DNA of 50,342 nt from Candidatus Poribacteria bacterium (GTDB lineage Bacteria > Poribacteria > WGA-4E > GCA-2687025), in the NCBI GenBank assembly GCA_016866785.1, contig VGLH01000012.1, forward strand, positions 1 through 50,342, read 5' to 3'. A program made the position numbers and the translations under genes. Shown one piece after another: positions 18,655-26,291 of the stretch. The stretch's first letter is position 1. Every line of letters begins with the position of its first letter. The notes below the pieces were generated by a model. The model was given only the letters and a program-made list of their open reading frames with translations. It made no database searches and had not been told where the DNA came from.

Positions 18655-20463
18655 TCACCGGGGGGTGCCGTTGTCTGCCTTCTCATCCTGAGAGCGCAGC
18701 TCGATCCTGCGTCGGAGTTCTGCGATCTGGGCGCTTCCAGGGGCTGCCGCGTCGGCGCGCGCGATCATGTCGCCTGCCAGATCCCACTCGCTCCGGTCTG
18801 CGTACAAGGTCGCCAGCGCGTACAAGGCGCCGGCATGGTCGGGCTTCTGCGTGAGGAGTTCTGTGAACTCCGTACGCGCGCTATCCACGCGGTTCGCGTA
18901 CATGCTCGTGAGACCATACAGATAGAGGAGCTCGGCGTCTGAAGGGGCTGCGGCAAGCGCCTGCGCCAACTCCGCCCGCGCGTCCGCATTCAGGTTCGCG
19001 GCTTCTAGGCGAGCCTGCTGCGCATCCGGCGATCCTACGGGCAGCGAATCGATGCGTTCGCGGATCCGCTCGACTTCGGACAGATAGACGATGGCGCGCG
19101 CCTGTCGGAGCTGTGCCTCGGAGCCGAGGATCGCGTCACGTTGGGCGAACATCGTCAGACCGACGATTGGCAGAACCGCCAGGAGCCCGTACGAGACCGG
19201 CAGCATCCTGCGGTACTTCCGAGCCTGCGGGTCGCCCGCGATCACACGCTCGACGAATGAGGTGCGGTCAGCTATCGGCGGGTGCGTTTTGGTCCAGCCC
19301 ACCCATCGACGGATTCGGGTCGGCAGGGCGTGAAGCTCAGCCAGCTTCTGGAGGGCTCGTATGAACGCCTGTGGGTCCGATGCGTTCGTCGCCGCGAAGT
19401 AGTCCGCCTGGCGTTCCAGACGTCGAGACAGGAACCCCAGCAGGACCACGAAGTACGCGTAGAAGAAGACGATGACGATCGCGGCTCTTCCCAAGCCGGT
19501 GTCGGTCACTACCTTGGGAAGAACGGGTACGAGCAAGCCCAAGAGGGTGAAATACACTCCGAAGTAGGCGACTGAAAACGCCATGTAGAGCCACATGTGA
19601 CCGTGCCGCACGTGACCGATCTCATGCGCGACGACGCATTCCGTCTCGTCGGCGTCCATGTTGCGCAACAGCCAGTCGGTCACGAACACCTCGCGAGATC
19701 GCGGCAGAACGCCCGAAACCGCCGCGTTCGCGATCCGCAGACCGCGTGTATACCACACGGAGAAGCGGTCCAGCCGCAGGTCGTGGCGCGCCGTGATCAC
19801 ACGAGCGCGCGCGCGAAGCTCACCGTCCGGCAACGGTTCCACCGGTAGGAGCCACCGGAGGAGCTTGGGCGCGTTCAGGTACGCGGCGACGATCAGGACC
19901 AGCACGATCAGCAACTGGAGCGAGGGATGGGAGGCGGCAAACAGTCGCACTGCCAGCGGCGCGCGCTCAAGGGCAGATGACGACAGCACGAACAGCGCGA
20001 ACGGAACTAGCGGCAGCGCAGCGAGCTTGATCTGCCATCTCACAAACTCGCCGTACGCCTGAGTCTTCCCATGCAGAACGTACCCGGCGAGCCGACATGC
20101 CACAATCCCAATGACCAACGGGACCACAGCGATGGCGCGACGCACATCCGAAACGGGCAGAACCTCGAGCAGGCGATCAGCGATTCCGCCGAGATCGGAC
20201 ATATAGACATGGTAGAGGAACGACGCCAATGTCGCTGCCTCCGAGGCGGCAACCAGTGCGCGGAAGCGGGGTTGTAAACGCTGCCACAGGGAGTCGTGTT
20301 TTCGAGCTGCCCATGTTACGACCCAGAGCAACGCCCCTGGAGCCCACACGGACGCCACAGACGCCAACCCGCGAAAGGCGTCGTCCGGGCGAGGAGCGCT
20401 GTGCGGGTCCATGGTGAACAACGCGATCAGAGCGACGATGATCGGAACGCTGACGAGCGTCAT
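18655..20463 (-). CDS. M48-family membrane metalloprotease with C-terminal TPR region
   Basis: Zinc protease of 602 residues with several hydrophobic membrane segments, starting with MTLVSVPIIVALIALF. The zinc site is VVAHEIGHVRHGH (HEXXH), with the third ligand in the later LERQADYFAAT. This is the M48 (HtpX/Ste24-like) pattern. After a further membrane segment (YGLLAVLPIVGLTMF), about 150 residues form TPR-like helices (AELLYLYGLTSMYANRVDSA, GALYALATLYADRSEWDLA). The ATG at 20463 is preferred over the GTG at 20550 because a promoter-like element lies between them and the shorter protein begins in a membrane helix. glnD follows after 10 bp. Confidence 0.87.
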   Translation of the reverse strand: MTLVSVPIIVALIALFTMDPHSAPRPDDAFRGLASVASVWAPGALLWVVTWAARKHDSLWQRLQPRFRALVAASEAATLASFLYHVYMSDLGGIADRLLEVLPVSDVRRAIAVVPLVIGIVACRLAGYVLHGKTQAYGEFVRWQIKLAALPLVPFALFVLSSSALERAPLAVRLFAASHPSLQLLIVLVLIVAAYLNAPKLLRWLLPVEPLPDGELRARARVITARHDLRLDRFSVWYTRGLRIANAAVSGVLPRSREVFVTDWLLRNMDADETECVVAHEIGHVRHGHMWLYMAFSVAYFGVYFTLLGLLVPVLPKVVTDTGLGRAAIVIVFFYAYFVVLLGFLSRRLERQADYFAATNASDPQAFIRALQKLAELHALPTRIRRWVGWTKTHPPIADRTSFVERVIAGDPQARKYRRMLPVSYGLLAVLPIVGLTMFAQRDAILGSEAQLRQARAIVYLSEVERIRERIDSLPVGSPDAQQARLEAANLNADARAELAQALAAAPSDAELLYLYGLTSMYANRVDSARTEFTELLTQKPDHAGALYALATLYADRSEWDLAGDMIARADAAAPGSAQIAELRRRIELRSQDEKADNGTPR

Positions 20464-20510
20464 CGCGGTTCCCGGGAGGAGCGCAGTTTGTGGCGGCGGC
20501 GTCGCAGGCG

Positions 20511-20540
20511 AGTATCCCACACGCGCGAACGATCTGACAA
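20511..20540 (-). promoter_or_regulatory. Candidate promoter of the M48 protease-glnD unit
   Basis: On the minus strand, a -35 TTGTCA (20540-20535) and a -10 GATACT (20516-20511) are spaced by 18 bp. Transcription would begin near 20504, about 40 nt before the ATG at 20463. Untested. Confidence 0.5.
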
Positions 20541-20668
20541 ACCGTGGCACTGCCGAACGCGCCGGGAAGAAACATCACGACGCAACGATTGCTGAAAACG
20601 CTGTAACGGGTCACCGCCCATGCACGTATGATCCGACGTGGCATTGGAATCATCGCACTCGTAGGATG

Positions 20669-20692
20669 GCCGGCGTGACTCGCCGGCTTTTT
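20669..20692 (+). terminator. Rho-independent terminator (plus strand) with no obvious upstream gene
   Basis: A perfect 7-bp GC stem, GCCGGCG (20669-20675) and CGCCGGC (20681-20687), with loop TGACT, is followed directly by TTTTT and CTCT. The U-tract exists only in the plus-strand sense. All genes to its left are on the minus strand, so it does not end any annotated protein gene. It lies 27 bp upstream of the next rightward promoter. Confidence 0.75.
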
Positions 20693-20718
20693 CTCTGTAC
20701 GTCAGAGACTGTTCATGC

Positions 20719-20747
20719 TTGACGGGCAGGCCCCGCGCTCCTACACT
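20719..20747 (+). promoter_or_regulatory. Candidate promoter of the Yip1-DCC-TPR unit
   Basis: A -35 TTGACG (20719-20724) and a -10 TACACT (20742-20747) are spaced by exactly 17 bp. Transcription would begin near 20754, about 100 nt before the ATG at 20855. Good match read by eye; untested. Confidence 0.6.
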
Positions 20748-20854
20748 GCACTGCACCGAACGCGGGTTGGATTCGGAAGGCGACTGGCAACGACGACGCG
20801 GTCGAGCCCAGAGCCTTGTTGCCCTCCGTACCCACGCTGAGAAGGCGGTCTCTC

Positions 20855-21547
20855 ATGGATAACGACCCGACTCACGGATCGGATACAGGAGCGGACGCGA
20901 GCGCGGAAACAGGACTCGAACGCAGTGGTCCCGTCTGGGAAGACCCTCGGGACGTACCGCTCGTCACGGCTTTCTTCCAAACTGTGGTGGCCGTTCTTGG
21001 CAGACCCAAGGCGGCGTTCGCCACGATGCGCGTTTCACCCTCAATCGGTCGAGCCTATCTGTTCACAGCAGTTCCGGGCATCGTCTCGGCGGTGATTTCA
21101 TCGGCGCTCCAAGGCGCGACCAGCGCCATCTTCTCCAATTTCATGCCCACGGACCAGTACGAGCCGACGCCGCTGGGCACGCAGCTCATGATGGGCGTTG
21201 TGGCAACCGCCGTGCTGCCGTTCGTCTTTGCCGCCGTCCTACATCTGCTGCTCATCGTCGCCGGGGCGGCTAAGAACGGTTACGCCGCGACGTTCCGGGT
21301 CCTGGCGTATGTCGGCGGCAGTTGCTCGCTGTTCGTCTGGGTGCCTTGCGTGGGAGCACTCGTCGCCCTGGTGTGGGGCATCTACTTGTGGACCGTCGGA
21401 GTCCGTGGCGTTCACGAGACGAGCACGGCGCGCGCGGCAACCGCCGTCGGAATCTTCGTCGCGATCCTGCTGACCGTGGCAATCGGCGTCGGTTTGGCAA
21501 TGGCGCTGTCTGCCATGTCCTCGCCTGGTTTCCGCGGCGAGGTGTAA
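20855..21547 (+). CDS. Yip1-family (YIP1 domain) membrane protein
   Basis: Membrane protein of 230 residues. A polar, acidic N-terminus of about 45 residues (GSDTGADASAETG and so on) precedes FFQTVVAVLGRPKAAFATMR. About five hydrophobic segments follow: AYLFTAVPGIVSAVISSAL, GVVATAVLPFVFAAVLHLLL, FRVLAYVGGSCSLFVWVPC, GALVALVWGIYLWTVGVRGV and AVGIFVAILLTVAIGVGL. The P-(K/R)-x-AF-xM-R lead-in and G-(Y/N)-x-A-T-F-R-V-x-AY pattern are those of bacterial Yip1 proteins, whose role is not well defined. The start at 20855 has GAAGG 9 bases upstream. First gene of a three-gene rightward unit. Confidence 0.8.
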   Translation: MDNDPTHGSDTGADASAETGLERSGPVWEDPRDVPLVTAFFQTVVAVLGRPKAAFATMRVSPSIGRAYLFTAVPGIVSAVISSALQGATSAIFSNFMPTDQYEPTPLGTQLMMGVVATAVLPFVFAAVLHLLLIVAGAAKNGYAATFRVLAYVGGSCSLFVWVPCVGALVALVWGIYLWTVGVRGVHETSTARAATAVGIFVAILLTVAIGVGLAMALSAMSSPGFRGEV

Positions 21548-21570
21548 GGTTGCCTGAGCCGACGACCACG

Positions 21571-22017
21571 ATGCGACACGCCGTCCTATACTACGACGCG
21601 GGCTGCCGACTGTGCCGAGCCTGGGCTGAGTGGGTGGTGAACCATCGCGACCCGGCAACGCTCTCCTGCCTGCCCGTGCAGAGCATGGACCGCACCGATT
21701 CTGGAATCGATCCTGGTGACGCTCTCGTCACGCTGCACATGGTCGTACGGGATGGCTCGCGGGAGCATGTGTTGCGGGGCGTCGACGCGGTCCTCTACGC
21801 CCTTCGCGCGTGCCGAGGGTACCAATGGCTAGGCAGGCTCGGAAGCAGGCGCCCGTTCCGTGTCTGTGCGCGTGCGCTCTATTCATGGACGTCGAAGCGA
21901 CGGGCACGGCGGGGCGAACGCCATGATGCCTGCTGTGGCTACCCGTCGGATCGCCTTCCGCACGGGACGGATGACGCGTCTTCTGTGAGCGTTTCGCCAA
22001 TCAGGAAGGGCGTGTGA
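21571..22017 (+). CDS. DCC-family (DUF393) thiol-disulfide-type protein
   Basis: Protein of 148 residues. The N-terminus has the family signature LYYDAGCRLCRAWAEWVV, in which the Asp-x-Gly-Cys-x2-Cys pair resembles a thioredoxin-like redox site. A second region, VLRGVDAVLYALRACRGYQWLGRL, matches the conserved G-x-A-A-L-x-x-hydrophobic block of DCC1-like proteins. The C-terminus after about residue 100 is basic and Cys-containing and looks poorly conserved. The start at 21571 has no good Shine-Dalgarno; a TTG at 21550 is the only alternative after the preceding stop. Its stop overlaps the next gene's GTG start (GTGA). Substrate unknown. Confidence 0.75.
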   Translation: MRHAVLYYDAGCRLCRAWAEWVVNHRDPATLSCLPVQSMDRTDSGIDPGDALVTLHMVVRDGSREHVLRGVDAVLYALRACRGYQWLGRLGSRRPFRVCARALYSWTSKRRARRGERHDACCGYPSDRLPHGTDDASSVSVSPIRKGV

Positions 22018-22427
22018 ACGCGAATCGCATGTGGCACCTGATCGCAGAGATGGTCGCGAACTACGCCGAGGAGGGCGACCTCGACACGGCGATGGAGACC
22101 TTGAAGAAGGCGCTGGCGTTACAGCCACAGTGGGTTCCCAACGCCGTCTTCGACGAACGAACGCGCGCGTTGCGCGGCCGCTCGGACTACGCCGAAGCTG
22201 TGGCGCTGCCCCCCGATGACGCGCCGGCACACTACAACATGGCGCAGGTCGCCGTCGAGTATCAGAACGTCGATGCCGCCTGCGAGTACCTGACGGCGGC
22301 GTTCCAACTGGCACAGGCTGACGGTACGGTCGAATATTTGGTCGAGGCAGTGCGCGAAGACGACACGTTCCGCGCCATTCTCGCCGACGCTCGAGTGTCG
22401 GAGTTGCTGTCCCAGCACGCGTCCTAG
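22014..22427 (+). CDS. TPR-like protein of unknown function
   Basis: Protein of 137 residues with tetratricopeptide-like helices: NYAEEGDLDTAMETLKKALALQPQW near the N-terminus and AHYNMAQVAVEYQNVDAACEYLTAAFQL in the middle. The C-terminal VREDDTFRAILADARVSELL resembles the tail of TPR proteins that end in a partial repeat. No signal peptide. The GTG start at 22014 overlaps the DCC gene stop by 4 bp and has GGAAGGG upstream, so it is coupled. The stop TAG lies in a CTAG palindrome shared with the convergent gene's stop. Confidence 0.72.
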   Translation: MNANRMWHLIAEMVANYAEEGDLDTAMETLKKALALQPQWVPNAVFDERTRALRGRSDYAEAVALPPDDAPAHYNMAQVAVEYQNVDAACEYLTAAFQLAQADGTVEYLVEAVREDDTFRAILADARVSELLSQHAS

Positions 22428-22912
22428 CGCCGCCGCAACGACTTTCGCGTCCTGGTTCCCCGCGTAGCGATCTGCCCCTTGGCTTTCTCCGTCCGCGCTC
22501 GCCGGAGTTCCTCCCGCCTCTGCTGGGTCTTCTGAACCCGATCGCGGTGTCGCCGCTGGATTCTAGACAATGGGCGGCTCTTCGTCCTACTGCTGGTGAA
22601 CCGTGCGGCGATGTACGGCTTGGGCATTGGCAGCCGCCGCAGAAGCGCCAACACCGATTGAACCCAGTGCTGCTTCGATCGTCGCGGCTTCGACCCGTGT
22701 CCGCAGATCTGCGACGGGGCTCGGAAGCGTCTCCCGACGCCGAGGCTGTACTCGCAGGTCGCGCAGTCGGCGGCGTCTCGATTCAGCCCCTCGATCAATG
22801 GGCACCGCACGATGGTGCGCTCGCCGACGCGGTATTGCCGTATACGTCGTGGTCGTGTCCGCACAGGACGCAGCCGGGCGAGCGCACTGTCAATGAGACG
22901 CCGCAACTGCAC
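22424..22912 (-). CDS. Hypothetical basic protein with a Cys cluster
   Basis: Unrecognised protein of 162 residues. It contains CPLIEGLNRDAADCATCEYS, a C-x13-C-x2-C pattern, and a later ICGH, together a possible zinc or Fe-S site near residues 37-72. The last 60 residues are very rich in Arg and Lys (IQRRHRDRVQKTQQRREELRR), suggesting a nucleic-acid-binding or ribosome-associated tail. The GTG at 22912 has GGAG 6 bases upstream; a TTG at 22930 is the alternative. It lies 30 bp after mobB on the same strand and ends in an interlocked CTAG stop with the convergent TPR gene, which supports its being a real gene. Confidence 0.5.
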   Translation of the reverse strand: MQLRRLIDSALARLRPVRTRPRRIRQYRVGERTIVRCPLIEGLNRDAADCATCEYSLGVGRRFRAPSQICGHGSKPRRSKQHWVQSVLALLRRLPMPKPYIAARFTSSRTKSRPLSRIQRRHRDRVQKTQQRREELRRARTEKAKGQIATRGTRTRKSLRRR

Positions 22913-22942
22913 GGTCGGCTCCGCACTCAAGGGCTGTTCCGT

Positions 22943-23452
22943 CTACTTACCGTCGTGTCCCAATGCCGGTTCGTGGATTAGGAGTTTCGCGATCCCGTCA
23001 ACGTCGCCGAACCCGAACACGCGTCCATCCCAGTCGACCGCGTCATCCGTCACCAGAGCCAGCAGATGCGGGTCCTCGAGGCAGATCGGGCTGCTGCTGT
23101 GAGCCCGCCTGAACACCTCGACCTTGGGCAGTGGGCTCCATTTGAACCCCTCGGCGATGACCAGGTCCGCCCCCGCGAAGAGGCGTGATGCAATCTCACC
23201 CGCGCCCGACGGCACCCGGTAGTCCAAGTACATGGTCGCCGTGGGGGTGACGAGAGCGACCTGCTGAGCGCCCGCTCGCGCATGTCGCCAGGTATCCTTC
23301 CCGGGCACGTCGAGGTTCAGTCGGTGGTGCGTGTGCTTCAGCGTTGCCACCGTGACGCCCTTGGACCGAAGCGCCGGGACGACCGCTTCGATCAGAGTCG
23401 TCTTGCCGGATCCGCTGGCTCCCACGATGCAGACGATGCGGGGATTGGTCAT
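22943..23452 (-). CDS. mobB: Molybdopterin-guanine dinucleotide biosynthesis adaptor protein MobB
   Basis: P-loop GTPase that assists MobA in attaching GMP to molybdopterin; 169 residues. The N-terminus has IVGASGSGKTTLIEAVVPALRSKG (Walker A), followed by VATLKHTHHRLNLDVPGKDTWRHARAGAQQVALVTP. Then come GADLVIAEGFKWSPLPKVEVFR and a C-terminal ALVTDDAVDW, all characteristic of MobB. No mobA is beside it. moaA (12346-13416) is the other cofactor-synthesis gene here. The ATG at 23452 has no strong Shine-Dalgarno; a weak leftward promoter lies 60 bp upstream. Confidence 0.93.
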   Translation of the reverse strand: MTNPRIVCIVGASGSGKTTLIEAVVPALRSKGVTVATLKHTHHRLNLDVPGKDTWRHARAGAQQVALVTPTATMYLDYRVPSGAGEIASRLFAGADLVIAEGFKWSPLPKVEVFRRAHSSSPICLEDPHLLALVTDDAVDWDGRVFGFGDVDGIAKLLIHEPALGHDGK

Positions 23453-23512
23453 GTTGCTGCCGATGGGTGCGTGCCGGACGCTCCTCGATGCGGTTCCGCC
23501 AAAACCGTCACT

Positions 23513-23541
23513 AGGCTACGGATGTCGTCACCGAATGGCAA
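23513..23541 (-). promoter_or_regulatory. Weak candidate promoter of mobB
   Basis: On the minus strand, TTGCCA (23541-23536) and TAGCCT (23518-23513) are spaced by 17 bp. The -35 is good, the -10 poor. It sits back to back with the plus-strand element at 23559-23567. Confidence 0.3.
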
Positions 23542-23558
23542 GCGACGCCCGAAGCGCG

Positions 23559-23567
23559 TGCTATACT
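23559..23567 (+). promoter_or_regulatory. Extended -10 promoter element of the PmoA-family gene
   Basis: TGC followed by TATACT (23562-23567) forms an extended -10; no good -35 is seen at 17 bp. Transcription would start near 23574, giving a leader of about 34 nt that contains the GGAGGA Shine-Dalgarno. Confidence 0.45.
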
Positions 23568-23607
23568 CGTCACCCGCAGAGCCCGATGCACCCACACGGA
23601 GGAACCG

Positions 23608-24480
23608 ATGCGCCAACCGAAGAACCCGACTGCCATCTACGATGACCATCGGTGGCTCGTCGTCGAGGGGCATGCGTCCTACGTCGTCTACCTGATGAAC
23701 GGTTGCGCGACGAAGCCATATCTGTCGATGATGACTGCCGCAAGCGGACGCAACCTGATCGCCGATTGCCCGGCAGATCACCTGCACCACCACGGCGTGT
23801 GGTGGGGACATGGAGACGTCGACGGGGTCACGTTCTACCTCGAGCTGCCCTCGGAGAACCCGGGCTGGATCATGCACCGAAGCTGGCTGGAGCACATTCG
23901 GACAGATCGACAGTTGGGCTTCCGCGAGTCGCTCGACTGGGTGGCGCCATCGGGCGAGACCCTGATACGCGAGGAGAGACGTCTCAGCGTCCGGTTCGGT
24001 CTGGCGCAGGGTTACGGGATCGATGTCTCTCTCACGCTCTTTCCGTCACGCGAGTTGCGACTGGGAACGACGAAAGAATCCGGGATGCCCCTCATCCGGC
24101 TCGCGGATTCGTTCAATGGCAGAGCCGGCGGGATCATCGTCGACAGCGAGGGGAGATCCGGGGAGGCGACGACGTTCGGGCAGCGGTCACGCTGGGTGGA
24201 CTACCATGCGCCCGTGCCTCCCGCGTACGGTTCCCATGGTCGAGAGGGGCTCGCCTGTTTCGACCACCCGGCGAACCCCGACTTCCCGAACGCATGGTTC
24301 ACCAGGGAGTATGGTCCGCTCTCGCCGCGGGAGGGGAATCACTTCATCGGAGAGACGATCCTACGTCCGGGCTCGCCGCTTAGACTCCGGCATCTCCTCT
24401 ACTCCCACGTCGGGGATGAAAAAGCCGGCGACGTGGAGTCGGTCTACCAGCGGTTTGCCACGGACTCGTGGGAAGCCTAG
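23608..24480 (+). CDS. PmoA/DUF6807-family protein
   Basis: Protein of 290 residues of the family labelled 'methane oxygenase PmoA' in domain databases; the label is misleading, as these proteins are common in carbohydrate-degrading bacteria and are not membrane monooxygenases. Signature segments are KPYLSMMTAASGRNLIADCP, DHLHHHGVWWGHGDVDGVTFY (dense conserved histidines), SRWVDYHAP and WFTREYGPLSPREGNHF. No signal peptide. The start has an ideal GGAGGAACCG before the ATG. Function is unknown; a role in sugar or glycan metabolism is inferred from family distribution. The stop shares a CTAG palindrome with the convergent gene. Confidence 0.8.
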   Translation: MRQPKNPTAIYDDHRWLVVEGHASYVVYLMNGCATKPYLSMMTAASGRNLIADCPADHLHHHGVWWGHGDVDGVTFYLELPSENPGWIMHRSWLEHIRTDRQLGFRESLDWVAPSGETLIREERRLSVRFGLAQGYGIDVSLTLFPSRELRLGTTKESGMPLIRLADSFNGRAGGIIVDSEGRSGEATTFGQRSRWVDYHAPVPPAYGSHGREGLACFDHPANPDFPNAWFTREYGPLSPREGNHFIGETILRPGSPLRLRHLLYSHVGDEKAGDVESVYQRFATDSWEA

Positions 24481-26291
24481 TTTTCAGGCGTCCCTGCGGG
24501 GAACTCGCTCGGAACGCTCGGGGCGACCAGCGAGGCGGCGCGGCTTCGGACATGGTCGGACGGTTTCTGGGTCACGCCCGCGTCGAAGTACCGTACGATG
24601 CCGGATGCGTCGACGTAGACGCACGTCGGCAGCGACCGAATCTGGTAGCTGCGGAACGCGTCGGATGACGCATAGAGGTGACGGAACGGCGCATGGACGG
24701 ACGCGAAGAGGAGCTCACGAGACGTGTCGCTCGCCCGGTTGACGCCCACGACATCGATGCCCAGGCTGTCTAGCTCCGGCAACGCTTCCGCGATGGCTTT
24801 CAGCAACCGCTCGCTCGATCGCGACTGGGACTCCCAAAACACCAAGATCGCTGGCTGCGTCGCGGGTTCCCAGGCGGCTTCAGCCCCAAGCTGATCGCGT
24901 CCTGCGATGGGTGGCGCTTGTGAATCGATCAGCGCGGTGCCAGGCTCGATCTGCGTGCGAAGCTGTCTGGCGGCATCGGATTGGTCCCGCTGCTCGTAGA
25001 TGGACGCGATCCTGTCGATCATCTGCCGAACCAGCGGGTGGCTCAGCGACGTGCTCGCCGGCATCGCCCTGAGGAGCCACATCGACGAGTCCAGAGCCGC
25101 GTCCAGATCGCCAGCCGCATACGACACGTCGCTCATGGCAACGCGGTAGCCGAAGCTCCTGGGTCTCATCACGGACTGAAGCGCTCCGTAGATCCTTTGC
25201 ACACCTTCTGTGTCGCCCGACTCGGCGTAGATCGCTCCCAGTTCGCGGATGACATCTACCGTATCCGGCTGTAGCTCAAGCCCTCTTGAGAACTGCTTGA
25301 CCGCTTCGTCACGCTGATCGGAAGCCTCCAGCAGCACTCCCGCAAGGAAGTGGACTTCGGCGTCGTCTGGGAGGAGCTGGGATGCCTCTACATAGGCTTC
25401 CCGAGCGCCAGCTTGGTCCTTAGCCGCCCGGCGAAGGGCTCCGACAAGCTTCAGCAATCCGCCGCGAGCTCCGCCGGCACCGAGGGTAAGCGCTGATTCC
25501 GCCTGCTCCAGCAACGCGTCTCGCGCGTCAGAAGACAGCAGGTCAGCCACGCCGAACGAGCTCCGCACGAGCTCGTAGCGGTCTCGGCGGCGAACCGCGG
25601 TCCGGACCTCCCGAAGGATCGTGTCGAGCACTGCCGAGTCCTCGGTCCACTCCGGCAAACTCGTGACGACACGCAGCCCACAGTCGAGCCCCAAGACGGT
25701 CTCATGGGCGAGCCCGTCGGATCCCCTGGCAAGAGCCAAGTGGTGCCAGCACCGGAGCACCGGAGCGTACGCCCCGTATAGCCGCTGAACGCTGCGGGCG
25801 TTCTCGTAGTTGGAGGGGGCGAACTCGTACGCGTAGCTGGTCTTGACTCGCGGCTCGGGGTCGCGACGGAAGACCGGATCGCCACCCTCTTCGTCGGCTG
25901 GGCAGATCAAGACCGTCGAGTCGGCGATGTAGGTGGGAACCATATCGGACAGCAGCTCGGGCCATGCACCATTGTGATCGAGCCGGTAGAGCCGGAAGCC
26001 CTCCCCAACCTGGCTCAACTGCTCGCGGCAGATCGCGGCTGCCTGGGCGTCGAAGCGCGCCGTGACCGGTGCCACGGGCTGTCCATCGGCACCGTCGACG
26101 TCGGGTCCGAACTCGATCACCTCGCCCGATGCCCAAGCATCATCTGGAGCCGGGTCCTGCGCCCACACCGAGGGCGCGGACCGCAGCGACAGCCCGACGA
26201 GCAGCAGGACGTTCAGGCAGCGCCGCAACGTGCGTGCAGTCCGGTCGAGGGTCCCGCTCCGGCGACTACGCCGACAGCGAGACACGCGCAT
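24477..26291 (-). CDS. Exported TPR protein with pseudopilin-like segment and thioredoxin-like C-terminus lacking the CxxC site
   Basis: Protein of about 604 residues. A basic N-terminus and the hydrophobic stretch CLNVLLLVGLSLRSAPSVWAQ look like a signal peptide. Next, GFRLYRLDHNGAWPELLSDM and VPTYIADSTVLICPADEEGG resemble the globular part of type II/IV pseudopilin-like proteins. The middle is TPR (REAYVEASQLLPDDAEVHFL, KQFSRGLELQPDTVDVIREL). The C-terminus is TlpA/thioredoxin-like (PAILVFWESQSRSSERLLKA, then VVGVNRASD and IRSLPTCVYVDASGIVRYF), but the redox CxxC is replaced by ESQSRSS, so it is probably not an oxidoreductase. The exact start is uncertain (26291, 26309 or 26321), overlapping the upstream gene. 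Confidence 0.7.
   Translation of the reverse strand: MRVSRCRRSRRSGTLDRTARTLRRCLNVLLLVGLSLRSAPSVWAQDPAPDDAWASGEVIEFGPDVDGADGQPVAPVTARFDAQAAAICREQLSQVGEGFRLYRLDHNGAWPELLSDMVPTYIADSTVLICPADEEGGDPVFRRDPEPRVKTSYAYEFAPSNYENARSVQRLYGAYAPVLRCWHHLALARGSDGLAHETVLGLDCGLRVVTSLPEWTEDSAVLDTILREVRTAVRRRDRYELVRSSFGVADLLSSDARDALLEQAESALTLGAGGARGGLLKLVGALRRAAKDQAGAREAYVEASQLLPDDAEVHFLAGVLLEASDQRDEAVKQFSRGLELQPDTVDVIRELGAIYAESGDTEGVQRIYGALQSVMRPRSFGYRVAMSDVSYAAGDLDAALDSSMWLLRAMPASTSLSHPLVRQMIDRIASIYEQRDQSDAARQLRTQIEPGTALIDSQAPPIAGRDQLGAEAAWEPATQPAILVFWESQSRSSERLLKAIAEALPELDSLGIDVVGVNRASDTSRELLFASVHAPFRHLYASSDAFRSYQIRSLPTCVYVDASGIVRYFDAGVTQKPSDHVRSRAASLVAPSVPSEFPAGTPEN

Larger units (their letters stand above)
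20464..20854. other. Divergent intergenic region, 391 bp, without a recognised protein gene
   Basis: This gap between the leftward M48 gene and the rightward Yip1-family gene holds a leftward promoter (20511-20540), a rightward intrinsic terminator (20669-20692) and a rightward promoter (20719-20747). A short ATG frame (20666-20722, 18 codons, MAGVTRRLFLCTSETVHA) runs through the terminator but has no spaced Shine-Dalgarno. No tRNA or known riboswitch is recognised. Confidence 0.6.

Noticed and set aside
20638-20657. Sigma-54-like promoter (GTGGCAT followed by ATCGC)
   Set aside because: The -12 element does not match TTGC, and no enhancer-dependent regulator gene is nearby.
21322-21570. Upstream extension of the DCC gene into the Yip1-family gene
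   Set aside because: Membrane-helix coding of the Yip1-family protein occupies this stretch; the DCC signature begins right after 21571.
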